Positions 38,991 through 49,351 of a DNA stretch of 64,000 nucleotides are shown here, piece by piece. The notes below the pieces were generated by a model, which saw nothing but the letters and a program-made list of their open reading frames with translations, did no database searches and had not been told where the DNA came from. The stretch lies in the NCBI RefSeq assembly GCF_000286835.2, contig NZ_AJYD02000013.1, forward strand, positions 657,692-721,691, read 5' to 3'. Position 1 is the first letter of the stretch. Every line of letters starts with the position of its first letter. A program made the translations under genes and the position numbers. This DNA is from Enterovibrio norvegicus FF-33 (GTDB lineage Bacteria; Pseudomonadota; Gammaproteobacteria; Enterobacterales; Vibrionaceae).

Positions 38991-40394
38991 ATGAGTCTTT
39001 CTTCAAATTCGGATACTGTTCGTCCATCAGAGTTGATTTATCGCCTTGATGATCGCCCGCCCCTTCCGCAGACGCTTTTTGCTGCGCTACAACATTTGCT
39101 CGCGATGTTTGTTGCGGTAGTGACCCCTTCATTGATCATTTGTCAGGCTCTGGGCTTACCTGCCAGTGACACGAATACCATTGTCAGTATGTCTCTCTTT
39201 GCTTCTGGCCTGGCATCTCTTATTCAAATTCGAACCATTGGGCCATTAGGGTCGGGTTTACTCTCAATTCAGGGAACCAGCTTCAACTTCTTGGGGCCAA
39301 TTATCGGTGCGGGTCTTGCGATGAAAGCGGGCGGTGCAGATACCGAAACCATGATGGCAGCGATATTTGGTACCATCATGATTGCTTCACTAACGGAAGT
39401 ATTCCTATCTCGTGTGCTGGAGCATGCTCAACGTGTGATCACGCCATTGGTGTCGGGGATTGTTGTGACACTCATTGGTTTGACGCTGATCCAAGTGGGT
39501 CTGACTTCTATGGGGGGCGGCTATGCGGCGATTGAGAACGGTACGTTTGGTGAATTAAAGAATCTATTACTCGCGGGTTCCGTACTCGTGGTCATCGTGT
39601 TGCTTAATCGTATCAATAACCCTTATTTACGTATGTCCTCGATTGTTATCGCCATGACCGTGGGGACACTGCTTGCCTATGTGCTCGGTATGATAAATAC
39701 AGCACCAGCACAAGATATTGAGTGGGTTGCTATCCCTCAGCCGATGCAATATGGCTTGTCGTTCGATTTCACCTTACTTGTGCCTCTTGTAATTGTCTTC
39801 TTAGTCACGTCATTGGAAGCCATTGGGGACATTACTGCAACGTCTGAAACCTCAGAGCAACCAGTATCAGGTCCTATCTACATGAAACGCATTAAAGGTG
39901 GCGTGTTGGCGGATGGTGTTAACTCTGCTTTGGCTGCGGTTTTGAATAGCTTTCCGAATTCAACGTTTAGTCAAAACAACGGCGTTATTCAATTAACGGG
40001 TGTGGCGAGTCGTTACATTGGTTACTTCGTCGCGGGAATGTTGGTCATTCTTGGCTTACTTCCGGGCGTTGCAACTTTGGTTCAATTGATTCCGGAGCCT
40101 GTGTTGGGCGGCGCAACGATTGTTATGTTTGGCACGATTGCAGCTTCAGGCATTCGCATTATCTCGCGTTGTGATTTGAACCGCCGAGCTATTCTCATCA
40201 TGGCACTGTCCTTCTCCATGGGGTTGGGTATTGCGCAAAAACCAGAGATCCTGCAATTCATGCCAGATTGGATCAGAAATATCCTTTCTTCAGGTATGGC
40301 GGCGGGTGGCTTGACGGCAATCATTCTGAATCTTGTGCTACCAATAGAAGACAAGCGCGAAGAAAAACACGAAGAGAGACAAGAAGCGAAATAA
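38991..40394 (+). CDS. xanP: Xanthine permease (NCS2 family)
   Basis: The 467-residue inner membrane protein with about 14 helices matches E. coli XanP through most of its length: [20 protein letters not shown] near the start, [27 protein letters not shown] and [23 protein letters not shown]. It is a proton-coupled xanthine importer in E. coli. The PurR operator upstream supports a purine substrate. It has a charged C-terminal tail ([14 protein letters not shown]). Confidence 0.9.
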   Translation: MSLSSNSDTVRPSELIYRLDDRPPLPQTLFAALQHLLAMFVAVVTPSLIICQALGLPASDTNTIVSMSLFASGLASLIQIRTIGPLGSGLLSIQGTSFNFLGPIIGAGLAMKAGGADTETMMAAIFGTIMIASLTEVFLSRVLEHAQRVITPLVSGIVVTLIGLTLIQVGLTSMGGGYAAIENGTFGELKNLLLAGSVLVVIVLLNRINNPYLRMSSIVIAMTVGTLLAYVLGMINTAPAQDIEWVAIPQPMQYGLSFDFTLLVPLVIVFLVTSLEAIGDITATSETSEQPVSGPIYMKRIKGGVLADGVNSALAAVLNSFPNSTFSQNNGVIQLTGVASRYIGYFVAGMLVILGLLPGVATLVQLIPEPVLGGATIVMFGTIAASGIRIISRCDLNRRAILIMALSFSMGLGIAQKPEILQFMPDWIRNILSSGMAAGGLTAIILNLVLPIEDKREEKHEERQEAK

Positions 40395-40415
40395 CACGCT
40401 TTGTTAAGAACAGAG

Positions 40416-40446
40416 GGTAGCGACTACATAGATCACGGTCGCTACC
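40416..40446 (+). terminator. Probable terminator of xanP
   Basis: A 9-bp stem (GGTAGCGAC/GTCGCTACC, 13-base loop) is followed by an interrupted T tract (TTACCTCTTT), so it may be only partly efficient. Confidence 0.55.
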
Positions 40447-40572
40447 TTACCTCTTTACCTCTTTGGATCCTTTTTCTCTTTCGCCCTCCCTCTACGTCAC
40501 TACCTCTATGAAAAATAACCGTCTCTCACTTTTTCATTTCAGTCTCTATACTGAGAAATTGGAGGTGCCGTT

Positions 40573-41637
40573 ATGTCAAATAGCTCTGAGTCCGCGCACA
40601 TTGAAGGCGCAGATACTGTTTCCGAATCATCCTCATCAATCGTTAACGACGACATTCAGCAAGCCATTTGCCGATACTGTGATCCCGATGGCGAGAAACA
40701 TAGTTGCCATGAGCCAGCGGAAGAGTCAGGTTTTTGTTACTGGCATGACGAGAATCTTTCGAAAGAAGTTCCTGGTGTTAAAGAGAAGCTCGAAGCCTAT
40801 GCCAAAAGCGGCGGCCAGTTGAGAGGTATCATCGTCAAGCGTGGGGACCTTAAAGACGTGAACCTCGTTAGGCATGGCTCAGGTGGTGGTTATGATCTCA
40901 GCCATGCTAATTTCTATCGCTCAAACATGACCTGCGCTCACCTTTTCAATGCCAAATTCGATCACGGCAGCTTGATGAAAGCAGACTTACATGACGCCAA
41001 TATTCACTGCGCCAGCTTTATCAACTGTAACTTGTTGGGTGTGAAGTTAACTGACACCAAAATTGACAACATTAAGATAGGCCACACTCTGCAACAAGAA
41101 GCGGAGGGGCGTATCGCAGAAAAGCATCGTGACATGGAAAAAGCGTTAGACCTGTATGAGCAGTCTGAAGAAATATATCGAGATTTACGTAAGGCGTCGG
41201 AAGCGAATGGCATTTTCACCATGGCAGGCTATTTCTTACAAAAAGAACTGACGATGCGCCGTTATCAAATGCCTCTATTTTCCACTCAACGAGCCATGTC
41301 AAAAACGGTGGATCTTTTTTGCGGCTATGGCGAAAGCCCGATTCGGGTTGTTTTTTTCTCACTTGCGCTCATCGTCATCAGTGCAATGCTCTATTTTTTC
41401 ACCGGGATACAGTTTTCAGGTGAACCTGTGGGATATTCAGAGAGTCAGGGGCTTGGGGGAAATGCTCAAGCGTTTGCAGAGTGCCTTTATTACAGTGTGG
41501 TGACATTTACCACGCTTGGTTATGGTGACTACATACCGATCGGAATGTCGAGATTAGTGGCTGCGACAGAAGCATTCACTGGTAGTTTCACCATTGCCCT
41601 ATTTGTTGTTGTATTTGTGAAGAAAATGACACGTTAA
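40573..41637 (+). CDS. Two-helix potassium channel with pentapeptide repeats and N-terminal Cys/His cluster
   Basis: The 354-residue protein combines three parts. Residues 33-58 hold a possible zinc site (C33-x2-C36, C45-H46, C55-x2-H58). Residues about 105-165 form imperfect pentapeptide repeats (AxLxN-like steps such as ANFYRSNMTCAHLFNAKF). Residues 258-349 form a two-helix pore with the potassium filter TTLGYGDY at 313-320. A helical linker (residues 172-215) joins them. GGAGGTG precedes ATG 40573. The pore is expected to conduct potassium; the cytosolic N-terminal half probably gates it. It is monocistronic. Confidence 0.88.
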   Translation: MSNSSESAHIEGADTVSESSSSIVNDDIQQAICRYCDPDGEKHSCHEPAEESGFCYWHDENLSKEVPGVKEKLEAYAKSGGQLRGIIVKRGDLKDVNLVRHGSGGGYDLSHANFYRSNMTCAHLFNAKFDHGSLMKADLHDANIHCASFINCNLLGVKLTDTKIDNIKIGHTLQQEAEGRIAEKHRDMEKALDLYEQSEEIYRDLRKASEANGIFTMAGYFLQKELTMRRYQMPLFSTQRAMSKTVDLFCGYGESPIRVVFFSLALIVISAMLYFFTGIQFSGEPVGYSESQGLGGNAQAFAECLYYSVVTFTTLGYGDYIPIGMSRLVAATEAFTGSFTIALFVVVFVKKMTR

Positions 41638-41672
41638 CATTCTGAATATCAAAAAACGGGCTAAAAAACATC

Positions 41673-41707
41673 AAAGCAGCGGGGGACTAGCCGAACCGCT
41701 GCTTTTT
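41673..41707 (+). terminator. Terminator of the channel gene
   Basis: A 10-bp stem (AAAGCAGCGG/CCGCTGCTTT, 13-base loop) followed by T residues. Confidence 0.85.
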
Positions 41708-41752
41708 CGTTACTCTCGGGGTACGAAAAATTAAGGATCCCAAGTAGTTCAG

Positions 41753-43036
41753 ATGGAGCAATTGACGTTACAACCTATTTCCAAAATTAACGGTGAAGTG
41801 AACCTCCCTGGTTCAAAAAGCGTGTCAAATCGTGCTTTGCTGTTAGCCGCGCTGGCAAAAGGCACAACTCGCTTAACCAACTTGCTAGATAGTGATGACA
41901 TTCGCCACATGCTCAATGCACTCGCGAAACTGGGTGTTACCTATCGTTTGTCAGACGACAAAACGGTCTGCGAAGTTGAAGGTCTTGGCGGTGCGTTTCA
42001 AACATCTGAACCGACAGAACTCTTCCTTGGTAATGCAGGCACAGCAATGCGACCGTTGGCTGCTGCATTGTGTTTGGGCAAAGGAGAATACGTACTCACC
42101 GGTGAGCCACGTATGAAAGAGCGCCCGATCGGCCATTTGGTGGACGCGCTTCGTGATGTGGGTGCAGATGTCACCTATCTTGAGAATCAAGATTATCCGC
42201 CGCTAAAAATCATTAGCGCTGATATCGCGGGTGGTTCGGTAGAAATCGATGGCACGATTTCGAGCCAGTTCTTGACGGCATTTTTGATGACTGCACCGCT
42301 GTTTAGCGGTGACACAGAAATCCGCATCAAGGGTGATTTGGTGTCTAAGCCTTACATTGATATCACGCTGCACATCATGTCGCAGTTTGGTATTTCGGTT
42401 GAGCACGACAATTACCAAGTCTTCTTTGTGAAAGGGAACCAAACCTACACAGCACCAGGTGACTTCTTGGTGGAAGGTGATGCTTCTTCAGCATCATACT
42501 TCCTTGCCGCTGCCGCGATTAAAGGCGGAGAAGTGAAAGTGACGGGTATTGGCAAGAAAAGCATTCAAGGTGATGTACAGTTTGCTGATGCGTTGGCAGC
42601 AATGGGAGCGGAAATCGAGTGGGGTGATGATTACGTCATTGCTCGACGTGGTGAGTTAAACGCAGTCGATCTCGACTTCAACCATATTCCTGATGCTGCG
42701 ATGACCATCGCCACAACTGCATTGTTTGCAAAAGGCACGACTTCCATTCGCAACGTGTACAATTGGCGTGTGAAGGAAACAGATCGCCTGTCAGCCATGG
42801 CCACTGAATTGCGAAAAGTCGGTGCAGAAGTCGAAGAAGGTGAAGATTACATCACCATTACACCGACGGCGAACCTTAAGCATGCCGCCATTGATACGTA
42901 TGACGATCACCGTATGGCAATGTGCTTTTCATTGATTGCGCTGAGCGATACGCCCGTCACCATCAATGACCCTAAATGCACATCGAAAACATTCCCAGAC
43001 TATTTCGATAAACTGGACGCACTAGCGGAAAGATAA
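41753..43036 (+). CDS. aroA: 3-phosphoshikimate 1-carboxyvinyltransferase (EPSP synthase)
   Basis: The 427-residue shikimate-pathway enzyme transfers the enolpyruvyl group of PEP to shikimate-3-phosphate. It is class I, with [26 protein letters not shown] (the glyphosate-site Gly-Thr-Pro wild type) and RVKETDRL. The only Shine-Dalgarno-like AAGGA is about 14 bases from the ATG, unusually far. It has its own upstream terminator boundary and is followed by a terminator. Confidence 0.97.
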   Translation: MEQLTLQPISKINGEVNLPGSKSVSNRALLLAALAKGTTRLTNLLDSDDIRHMLNALAKLGVTYRLSDDKTVCEVEGLGGAFQTSEPTELFLGNAGTAMRPLAAALCLGKGEYVLTGEPRMKERPIGHLVDALRDVGADVTYLENQDYPPLKIISADIAGGSVEIDGTISSQFLTAFLMTAPLFSGDTEIRIKGDLVSKPYIDITLHIMSQFGISVEHDNYQVFFVKGNQTYTAPGDFLVEGDASSASYFLAAAAIKGGEVKVTGIGKKSIQGDVQFADALAAMGAEIEWGDDYVIARRGELNAVDLDFNHIPDAAMTIATTALFAKGTTSIRNVYNWRVKETDRLSAMATELRKVGAEVEEGEDYITITPTANLKHAAIDTYDDHRMAMCFSLIALSDTPVTINDPKCTSKTFPDYFDKLDALAER

Positions 43037-43070
43037 CGCCACAACACGCATACAAGATATCGACATAACA

Positions 43071-43105
43071 AAAATAGGTCTGCACATCGCCGACCTATTT
43101 TTTTT
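43071..43105 (+). terminator. Terminator of aroA
   Basis: A 9-bp stem (AAATAGGTC/GACCTATTT, 11-base loop) followed by eight T residues. Confidence 0.88.
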
Positions 43106-43218
43106 GGTCGAAATTCCCTATAATACGTCCCCGATTCCTCAGAGTGCCTAAACGTTTGGTGATTCACCAATCGTCTGCCTTTAATGGTGCTCTGATCGTA
43201 AACGATTTGGAGAAGTAT

Positions 43219-43905
43219 ATGTCTACGCTCGCGCCCGTAATTACTGTTGATGGCCCAAGTGGTGCCGGAAAAGGGACCCTTTGCATGCTAATAGCTGCAA
43301 GGCTGGGCTGGCATTTGCTCGACTCTGGCGCGATTTATCGTGTTCTTGCGCTAGCAGCCATTCATCACGGTGTTGATCCTGAATCTGAGGATGCGTTAGT
43401 TCCGCTCGCTGCACACCTTGATGTGCAGTTCAAAGCTGAAGGCGAGTTGGTTAAAGTGATTCTGGAAGGCGAAGATGTTTCCAGTGAGCTGCGTAAAGAA
43501 GAAACGGGTATGGCGGCATCTAAAGTTGCGGCATTGCCTCGTGTGCGTGAAGCATTATTGCGTCGACAACGCGCATTTGCCGAGGCGCCAGGATTGGTTG
43601 CTGACGGTCGAGACATGGGCACGGTTGTTTTTCCAAAAGCAGAAGTGAAAATCTTCCTAGACGCAAGCGCTGAAGAGCGCGCCAATCGCCGCATGAACCA
43701 GTTGCAACTAAAGGGGTTAGATGTTAACTTTGACCGCCTTTTGAACGAAATTCAGGAACGTGATGATCGAGATCGCAACCGCGCAGTCGCGCCATTACGT
43801 CCCGCGGACGATGCACTATTGCTAGATTCAACTTCTCTTAACATTGAGCAGGTGCTTGAGCTAGCATTGTCCTATATTGAAAGCAAATTTACCGTTACTT
43901 CTTGA
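43219..43905 (+). CDS. cmk: Cytidylate kinase
   Basis: The 228-residue kinase phosphorylates CMP and dCMP with ATP. It has the P-loop GPSGAGKGT near residues 12-20, DSGAIYR for nucleotide binding, and [16 protein letters not shown] near the C-terminus. ATG 43219 has GGAG seven bases upstream; an in-frame frame extension from 43144 lacks family support. It precedes rpsA as in E. coli. Confidence 0.96.
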   Translation: MSTLAPVITVDGPSGAGKGTLCMLIAARLGWHLLDSGAIYRVLALAAIHHGVDPESEDALVPLAAHLDVQFKAEGELVKVILEGEDVSSELRKEETGMAASKVAALPRVREALLRRQRAFAEAPGLVADGRDMGTVVFPKAEVKIFLDASAEERANRRMNQLQLKGLDVNFDRLLNEIQERDDRDRNRAVAPLRPADDALLLDSTSLNIEQVLELALSYIESKFTVTS

Positions 43906-43920
43906 AGTAGCGGCAAAGCC

Positions 43921-44007
43921 GTTGGTCGCAAGGATGATGACCGACATTAATATCAACCCCACGTGGTAGGATACCCGTGGACGTTTAAATAATTGAAGAT
44001 CAAATTA
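43921..44007 (+). promoter_or_regulatory. rpsA translation-control leader
   Basis: Two hairpins present GGA in their loops: GTTGGTC/GACCGAC (43921-43945, loop GCAAGGATGAT) and CCACG-T-GGTA-GGA-TACCCGTGG (43959-43980). No true Shine-Dalgarno precedes the ATG. This matches the gammaproteobacterial rpsA initiation region, where GGA-bearing hairpins allow translation without a Shine-Dalgarno and S1 represses its own synthesis. Confidence 0.75.
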
Positions 44008-45678
44008 ATGACTGAATCTTTTGCTTCACTCTTTGAAGAATCGCTAAAAACGATTGAAACTCGCCCAGGTGCCATCGTTAAAGGTACTGTTGTAGCTATC
44101 GCGAACGGTTACGTTCTTGTTGATGCTGGCCTGAAATCAGAGTCTTCTATCCCTGCTGAGCAATTCAAAAACGCAGCTGGCGAACTAGAAGTTGAAGTTG
44201 GCGCTGAAGTTGACGTAGCGCTAGACGCTATCGAAGACGGCTTCGGTGAGACTCAACTGTCTCGTGAAAAAGCAAAACGTCACGAAGCTTGGATCCAACT
44301 TGAGAAAGCTTACGAAGAAGCTGAAACTGTTATCGGTGTTATCAACGGTAAAGTTAAAGGCGGCTTCACTGTTGAGCTGAACGGCATCCGTGCGTTCCTA
44401 CCTGGTTCACTGGTTGACGTTCGTCCAGTACGTGACACTGCTCACCTGGAAGGCAAAGAGCTGGAGTTCAAAGTTATCAAGCTAGACCAGAAGCGCAACA
44501 ACGTTGTTGTTTCTCGTCGTGCTGTTATCGAATCTGAAAACAGCGTTGAGCGTGATGAACTGCTTGCTTCTCTGCAAGAAGGTATGGAAGTTAAAGGTAT
44601 CGTTAAGAACCTGACTGACTACGGTGCATTCGTAGATCTAGGCGGTGTTGACGGCCTGCTTCACATCACTGACATGGCTTGGAAACGCGTTAAACACCCA
44701 TCAGAAATCGTTAACGTTGGTGACGAGATCCTGGTTAAAGTTCTTAAGTTCGACCGTGACCGCACTCGCGTATCACTAGGCCTTAAGCAGCTTGGCGAAG
44801 ATCCATGGGTAGCAATCGCTAACCGTTACCCAGAAGGTCACAAACTGACTGGTCGTGTAACTAACCTAACTGATTACGGCTGCTTCGTAGAAATCGAAGA
44901 AGGCGTTGAAGGTCTAGTACACGTTTCTGAAATGGACTGGACTAACAAAAACATTCACCCATCTAAAGTTGTTAACGTGGGTGACGAAGTTGAAGTTATG
45001 GTTCTGGACATCGACGAAGAGCGTCGCCGTATCAGCCTGGGTCTGAAGCAATGTAAGAACAACCCATGGCAAGTATTTGCAGAAATGCAAAACAAAGGCG
45101 ATCGCGTAACTGGTAAGATCAAGTCTATTACTGACTTCGGTATCTTTATCGGTCTTGACGGCGGTATCGACGGCCTAGTTCACCTGTCTGACATTTCTTG
45201 GAATGTTGCAGGCGAAGACGCTGTTCGCGACTTCAAGAAAGGCGACGAGATCTCTGCAGTAGTTCTTCAGGTTGATGCTGAGCGTGAGCGTATCTCACTT
45301 GGCGTTAAGCAAATGGAAGAAGACCCGTTCAACAACTACCTGGCTGACTTCAAGAAAGGTACTATTGTTAAGGGTAAAGTAACTGCAGTTGACGCTAAAG
45401 GCGCAACTGTTGAGCTGATCGAAGGCGTTGAAGGTTACCTACGTGCTTCTGAAGCATCACGTGACCGCGTTGAAGATGCAACTCTTGTTCTTGCTGTTGG
45501 CGACGAAGTTGAAGCGAAGTACACCGGTGTTGACCGTAAGAACCGCGTAATCAACTTGTCTGTTCGTGCGAAAGACGAAGCTGATGAGCAAGAAGCTATG
45601 GCAACTCTGAACAAAGCTGAAGAAGGCGCGTTCGGTAATGCAATGGCAGATGCTTTCAAAGCTGCGAAAAGCGAATAA
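44008..45678 (+). CDS. rpsA: 30S ribosomal protein S1
   Basis: The 556-residue protein has six S1 RNA-binding domains and aligns with E. coli S1 from [13 protein letters not shown] to the end (DAFKAAKSE). It unwinds and docks mRNA on the 30S subunit. The start is ATG 44008; a frame extension to 43993 is not supported. Codon choice is strongly biased to optimal codons, as for highly expressed genes. Confidence 0.98.
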   Translation: MTESFASLFEESLKTIETRPGAIVKGTVVAIANGYVLVDAGLKSESSIPAEQFKNAAGELEVEVGAEVDVALDAIEDGFGETQLSREKAKRHEAWIQLEKAYEEAETVIGVINGKVKGGFTVELNGIRAFLPGSLVDVRPVRDTAHLEGKELEFKVIKLDQKRNNVVVSRRAVIESENSVERDELLASLQEGMEVKGIVKNLTDYGAFVDLGGVDGLLHITDMAWKRVKHPSEIVNVGDEILVKVLKFDRDRTRVSLGLKQLGEDPWVAIANRYPEGHKLTGRVTNLTDYGCFVEIEEGVEGLVHVSEMDWTNKNIHPSKVVNVGDEVEVMVLDIDEERRRISLGLKQCKNNPWQVFAEMQNKGDRVTGKIKSITDFGIFIGLDGGIDGLVHLSDISWNVAGEDAVRDFKKGDEISAVVLQVDAERERISLGVKQMEEDPFNNYLADFKKGTIVKGKVTAVDAKGATVELIEGVEGYLRASEASRDRVEDATLVLAVGDEVEAKYTGVDRKNRVINLSVRAKDEADEQEAMATLNKAEEGAFGNAMADAFKAAKSE

Positions 45679-45686
45679 TTAATGTG

Positions 45687-45718
45687 AACTGAGGGGGAAA
45701 ATTTCCCCCTCTACAGTT
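45687..45718 (+). other. Strong hairpin between rpsA and ihfB
   Basis: GAGGGGGAAA pairs with TTTCCCCCTC, extended by AACTG/CAGTT, but there is no T run after it. It may mark an mRNA 3' end or processing site rather than a terminator, so ihfB can be read from rpsA and from its own promoter. Confidence 0.55.
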
Positions 45719-45753
45719 ATACTGTTGAGAAACATACTAAAAGCGGGGTGTAC

Positions 45754-46032
45754 ATGACCAAGTCTGAGCTAATCGAAAGGCTATGCAGTCAACAAACCCA
45801 TCTTTCTGCCAAACAGGTAGAAGATGCCATCAAGGAAATCCTTGAACACATGGCCACTACACTCGAGGATGGCGACAGAATCGAGATTCGTGGTTTTGGT
45901 AGTTTCTCTTTGCATTATCGCGCTCCTCGCGTTGGACGCAATCCAAAGACAGGCGATAAGGTTGAGTTGGACGGTAAATACGTTCCTCACTTTAAACCGG
46001 GCAAGGAGCTTCGCGACCGAGTTAATCTTTAA
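45754..46032 (+). CDS. ihfB: Integration host factor beta subunit
   Basis: The 92-residue protein matches IhfB ([10 protein letters not shown] start; [30 protein letters not shown] in the DNA-binding arm). With IhfA it bends DNA at specific sites, and it may help activate the sigma-54 psp promoter in this window. ATG 45754 is chosen over an in-frame GTG at 45748. Confidence 0.97.
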   Translation: MTKSELIERLCSQQTHLSAKQVEDAIKEILEHMATTLEDGDRIEIRGFGSFSLHYRAPRVGRNPKTGDKVELDGKYVPHFKPGKELRDRVNL

Positions 46033-46052
46033 GATTGATTCGCTTTCGAACA

Positions 46053-46086
46053 AAAAACGGCATGCGTTAAGTGTGCCGTTTTTTTT
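46053..46086 (+). terminator. Terminator of ihfB
   Basis: An 8-bp stem (AAACGGCA/TGCCGTTT, 10- to 11-base loop) followed by eight T residues. Confidence 0.9.
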
Positions 46087-46134
46087 ATGTCTATTACAAT
46101 GGTCTGACAAGCCAAATTACTGCATAATCACAGG

Positions 46135-46183
46135 TATACCCAAGCCACTTCTGATGGTCAGATTTTGAGGCGGCTTGGGTATA
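46135..46183. repeat. Inverted repeat TATACCCAAGCC...GGCTTGGGTATA
   Basis: Perfect 12-bp arms enclose a 25-base spacer, between the ihfB terminator and lapA. The arm sequence resembles the short palindromic repeats with a TACCCAAGC core that recur in Vibrio chromosomes (from memory). It could fold in the lapA leader or be a REP/MITE-like element. Confidence 0.65.
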
Positions 46184-46259
46184 ATTAGTCCAACAACTGA
46201 ATCTGGACGTTGGACGTCTATTCTTATCTTCCGTTGGAAATAATAGAGAGGGAGTGACT

Positions 46260-46544
46260 GTGAAGATTATTGGTATCGTTTTACTCGTCTTGTGTTTTCT
46301 AATCACACTCGCCCTTGGTGCGCAAAATCAGGAAGTGGTTCACTTCAACTATCTGGTAGCACAAGGTGAGTTTAGATTGTCGTTACTTCTGGGCGTTGTA
46401 TTTGGCACCGGGTTTGCCCTCGGCTGGCTAATTTGCGGTATGCTTTACCTGAAAGCCAGAATGTCTGCCGCCATGCTGAAAAAGCAAGTCAACAAACAGC
46501 GTCAGGAATTAGATAAACTGCGAATCGACCCAGTTAAGGAATAA
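46260..46544 (+). CDS. lapA: Lipopolysaccharide assembly protein A
   Basis: The 94-residue DUF1049 protein has two membrane helices (about residues 1-20 and 42-65) around the GAQNQEVVHFNYLVAQGEFRLS loop and a charged cytoplasmic tail. It matches E. coli LapA (YciS). The start is GTG 46260, five bases after GAGGGAG. It is coupled to lapB six bases downstream. Confidence 0.92.
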   Translation: MKIIGIVLLVLCFLITLALGAQNQEVVHFNYLVAQGEFRLSLLLGVVFGTGFALGWLICGMLYLKARMSAAMLKKQVNKQRQELDKLRIDPVKE

Positions 46545-46550
46545 TCGTAC

Positions 46551-47720
46551 ATGCTTGAGCTGTTGTTTCTGTTGCTGCCAATCGCCGCTGGTTACGGTTG
46601 GTATATGGGCAATAGGAATGCTCGTCATCGCAAACAGGATCAGTCTCATCATCTATCGAGACAATATGTCGCGGGCCTGAACCTTCTTTTGTCTGACCAA
46701 TCAGACAAAGCCGTCGACCTATTTATAGAACTGTTGCAAGTCGATAACGAGACGATTGATACACACTTAGCACTTGGCAACCTTTTCCGCTCCCGCGGGG
46801 AAGTAGACCGAGCGATTCGCATTCACCAAAATCTCATCGCCCGTCCTAATCTCACGCTCGATCAACGTAACCTCGCACTGCAACAACTCGCCAAAGATTA
46901 TATGGTGGCAGGCTTTTTTGACCGCGCAGAGAAAATCTTCCATCAGTTGATTGATGAACCTGATTACAAACAATTCGCCCTGCAACAGTTACTCGCCATT
47001 TATCAGCAAACCCGCGAATGGGATAAAGCTATCGACATCGCCAGTCGTCTGGTTAAATCGGGGAAAACGAAGCTAAAACGTGATATTTCCCACTTTTACT
47101 GCGAGCTTGCTACGCAATCGTTGGCCGAGAGTGACGAGAAAACCACCAGGCAACTGCTGCGTAAAGCGCTATCGATTGATAAAGGATGTGTGCGCGCTTC
47201 CCTGATGCTGGCGCGTATTGATATTCAAAACCAAGATTACAAAGATGCGACCAAAGGGCTTGAGCAGGTGCTTGAACAAGACCCTGACTTTGTCAGTGAA
47301 GCATTACCTTTATTAGAGCAGTGCTACCAACACATGGACAAAGAGATGTCGTTGGTGCGCTTTCTAAAGCATTGCATTGAGAAAAATACTGGCGCGTCGG
47401 CAGAGTTGATGATGTCAGATATAATCAGCGACCACGAAAACCCCGCTATGGCGCAAAGTTTCTTAACACGCCAATTGACCAAGAATCCGACCATGAAAGG
47501 CTTCCACAAACTCATGGAGCTTCATGTCGAACAAGCTGAAGAAGGGAGGGCGAAAATGAGCCTGACAACCCTGAAGCACTTGGTTGCAGAACAACTAAAA
47601 GTGAAGCCGCATTACCGTTGCAGGAAGTGCGGTTTCTCCACCCATTCTTTGTATTGGCATTGTCCATCATGCAAAGGATGGGGTTCGATAAAACCCATCA
47701 GAGGCCTAGACGGAGAATAA
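46551..47720 (+). CDS. lapB: Lipopolysaccharide assembly protein B
   Basis: The 389-residue protein is anchored by an N-terminal helix (MLELLFLLLPIAAGYGWYMG), carries TPR repeats (residues about 40-340) and ends in a rubredoxin-like zinc or iron site (CRKCGFSTHSLYWHCPSCKGW). In E. coli LapB directs LpxC to FtsH and so limits LPS synthesis. It is cotranscribed with lapA and abuts pyrF. Confidence 0.96.
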   Translation: MLELLFLLLPIAAGYGWYMGNRNARHRKQDQSHHLSRQYVAGLNLLLSDQSDKAVDLFIELLQVDNETIDTHLALGNLFRSRGEVDRAIRIHQNLIARPNLTLDQRNLALQQLAKDYMVAGFFDRAEKIFHQLIDEPDYKQFALQQLLAIYQQTREWDKAIDIASRLVKSGKTKLKRDISHFYCELATQSLAESDEKTTRQLLRKALSIDKGCVRASLMLARIDIQNQDYKDATKGLEQVLEQDPDFVSEALPLLEQCYQHMDKEMSLVRFLKHCIEKNTGASAELMMSDIISDHENPAMAQSFLTRQLTKNPTMKGFHKLMELHVEQAEEGRAKMSLTTLKHLVAEQLKVKPHYRCRKCGFSTHSLYWHCPSCKGWGSIKPIRGLDGE

Positions 47721-47726
47721 TTGGAA

Positions 47727-48422
47727 ATGCAGGATCCAAAAGTTATTGTTGCATTAGATTACCCAAACATTGATCAAGCGCTTGCGTTTGTTGATCGTAT
47801 CGAGCCAGGCAGTTGTCACTTGAAAGTGGGTAAAGAGATGTTCACCCTTTACGGTCCTGACTATGTACGCAAGCTTCATGAGCGTGGTCATACCGTTTTT
47901 CTGGATCTGAAATTTCACGATATTCCAAATACTTGTGCGCGAGCAGTGGCAGCAGCAGCTGAGCTTGGCGTGTGGATGGTGAACGTTCACGCCAGCGGCG
48001 GTGAGCGAATGATGGTTGCTGCGCGTGAAGCGTTGGAACCGTATGGCAAAGACAAGCCATTGCTGATTGGTGTGACTGTGCTGACCAGTATGGATCAGAG
48101 TGATCTGGCAGGTGTTGGCATTAGCCGTGAACCACAAGGGCATGTTTTATCGCTGGCGACGCTAACCCGTAACAGTGGTCTAGATGGCGTAGTGTGTTCG
48201 GCACACGAATCAAGCATGCTAAAAACATCCCTTGGTCAGGATTTCAAACTGGTCACCCCTGGCATTCGCCCAGCAGGCAGTGATGCTGGTGATCAGCGCC
48301 GTATCATGACCCCAGTGGAAGCGGTGAGTGCAGGTTCCGATTATTTGGTGATTGGTCGCCCTATTACGCAAGCCGCCAACCCTTCAGCGGTGCTGGCTGA
48401 GATCAACGCATCGTTGGCTTGA
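47727..48422 (+). CDS. pyrF: Orotidine 5'-phosphate decarboxylase
   Basis: The 231-residue TIM-barrel enzyme makes UMP in the last step of pyrimidine synthesis. The catalytic Asp/Lys array is in [11 protein letters not shown], with GDQRRIMTP and VIGRPIT near the end. ATG 47727 lies 9 bases after GGAGA within the lapB end; it starts [12 protein letters not shown]. It is the last gene of lapA-lapB-pyrF, ended by a terminator. Confidence 0.97.
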   Translation: MQDPKVIVALDYPNIDQALAFVDRIEPGSCHLKVGKEMFTLYGPDYVRKLHERGHTVFLDLKFHDIPNTCARAVAAAAELGVWMVNVHASGGERMMVAAREALEPYGKDKPLLIGVTVLTSMDQSDLAGVGISREPQGHVLSLATLTRNSGLDGVVCSAHESSMLKTSLGQDFKLVTPGIRPAGSDAGDQRRIMTPVEAVSAGSDYLVIGRPITQAANPSAVLAEINASLA

Positions 48423-48510
48423 TAAGATAGTAGCGATAATTCGTCGATTCAGTTTTCACGCTGGGGTAGACACCCATCTAACGCGTTGAAAACAGACGTT
48501 GAAGACAAAG

Positions 48511-48541
48511 AAAAAGAGCGACCATCTTGGTCGCTCTTTTT
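48511..48541. terminator. Bidirectional terminator, pyrF and sapF
   Basis: A perfect 14-bp stem (AAAAAGAGCGACCA/TGGTCGCTCTTTTT, loop TCT) gives U runs on both strands, between converging genes. Confidence 0.93.
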
Positions 48542-48544
48542 CTT

Positions 48545-49351
48545 TTAAGCCATGTTGTAGCGAGAGCGCCTGTCGAGCGTTGGCGCCGTGAAATGGCTTT
48601 CAATCAAGCGCTGTGTCAGTGCGTGTTTGGGTTCAGAGAAAACAGTTTGTGTGCTGCCTGACTCTACGACCTCACCGTTTTGCATCACCATCACTTTGTC
48701 GGCCACGTGCTTGACCACCCCCATGTGCTGAGACACATAGATATAAGACAATCCCATCAGCTCCTGCAGTTCGAGAAGAAGATTCAGGATTTGAGAGCGC
48801 ATGGACATATCCAATCCATTCAAAGCTTCATCGGCAACAATCACACAAGGTTGTAAGATCAATGCGCGAGCTAACGAAATGCGTTGTTTTTGCCCCGTGG
48901 CTAACATCTGCGGATAGAAATAGGCATGCTCTGGAAGCAAACCGACCTGACGCAGCGTATCTATCACTCGGCGTTCACGCTCTTGCGGCGTCATATTGGT
49001 GTTTCTTTTTAGGGGACTTTCCAAAATCTGGCCAATCTGATTGCGTGGATTGAGCGAGGTATTGGGGTCTTGAAAAATCATGCGGATCAGTTTGCAACGC
49101 GTTTTGTAATCGTTCGGTCTCAGCACTTCACCATTAACACGCACATCTCCACCTGATGGCATGACGACGCCAGCCAACATTTTAGCAAGCGTAGACTTAC
49201 CTGAACCGTTTTCGCCAATCAGCGCTAATGTTTCACCCGCATCCAATGAAAAAGAAACGGGCTTAACCGCCTCAATCACACGTTTGGTAAAGAGCCCGGT
49301 GCGATATTGATAGTCTTTTCTTAAGCCTTCAACTTCAAGCAGTGCGGTCAT
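48545..49351 (-). CDS. sapF: Sap ABC transporter ATP-binding protein SapF
   Basis: The 268-residue ATPase has Walker [10 protein letters not shown], the signature [10 protein letters not shown] and Walker [12 protein letters not shown] 49351 ([10 protein letters not shown]) matches the E. coli size; a 13-residue longer frame is not needed. It overlaps the sapD end by 17 bases. SapABCDF is linked to antimicrobial peptide resistance and potassium uptake, and in E. coli SapBCDF exports putrescine. Confidence 0.93.
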   Translation of the reverse strand: MTALLEVEGLRKDYQYRTGLFTKRVIEAVKPVSFSLDAGETLALIGENGSGKSTLAKMLAGVVMPSGGDVRVNGEVLRPNDYKTRCKLIRMIFQDPNTSLNPRNQIGQILESPLKRNTNMTPQERERRVIDTLRQVGLLPEHAYFYPQMLATGQKQRISLARALILQPCVIVADEALNGLDMSMRSQILNLLLELQELMGLSYIYVSQHMGVVKHVADKVMVMQNGEVVESGSTQTVFSEPKHALTQRLIESHFTAPTLDRRSRYNMA

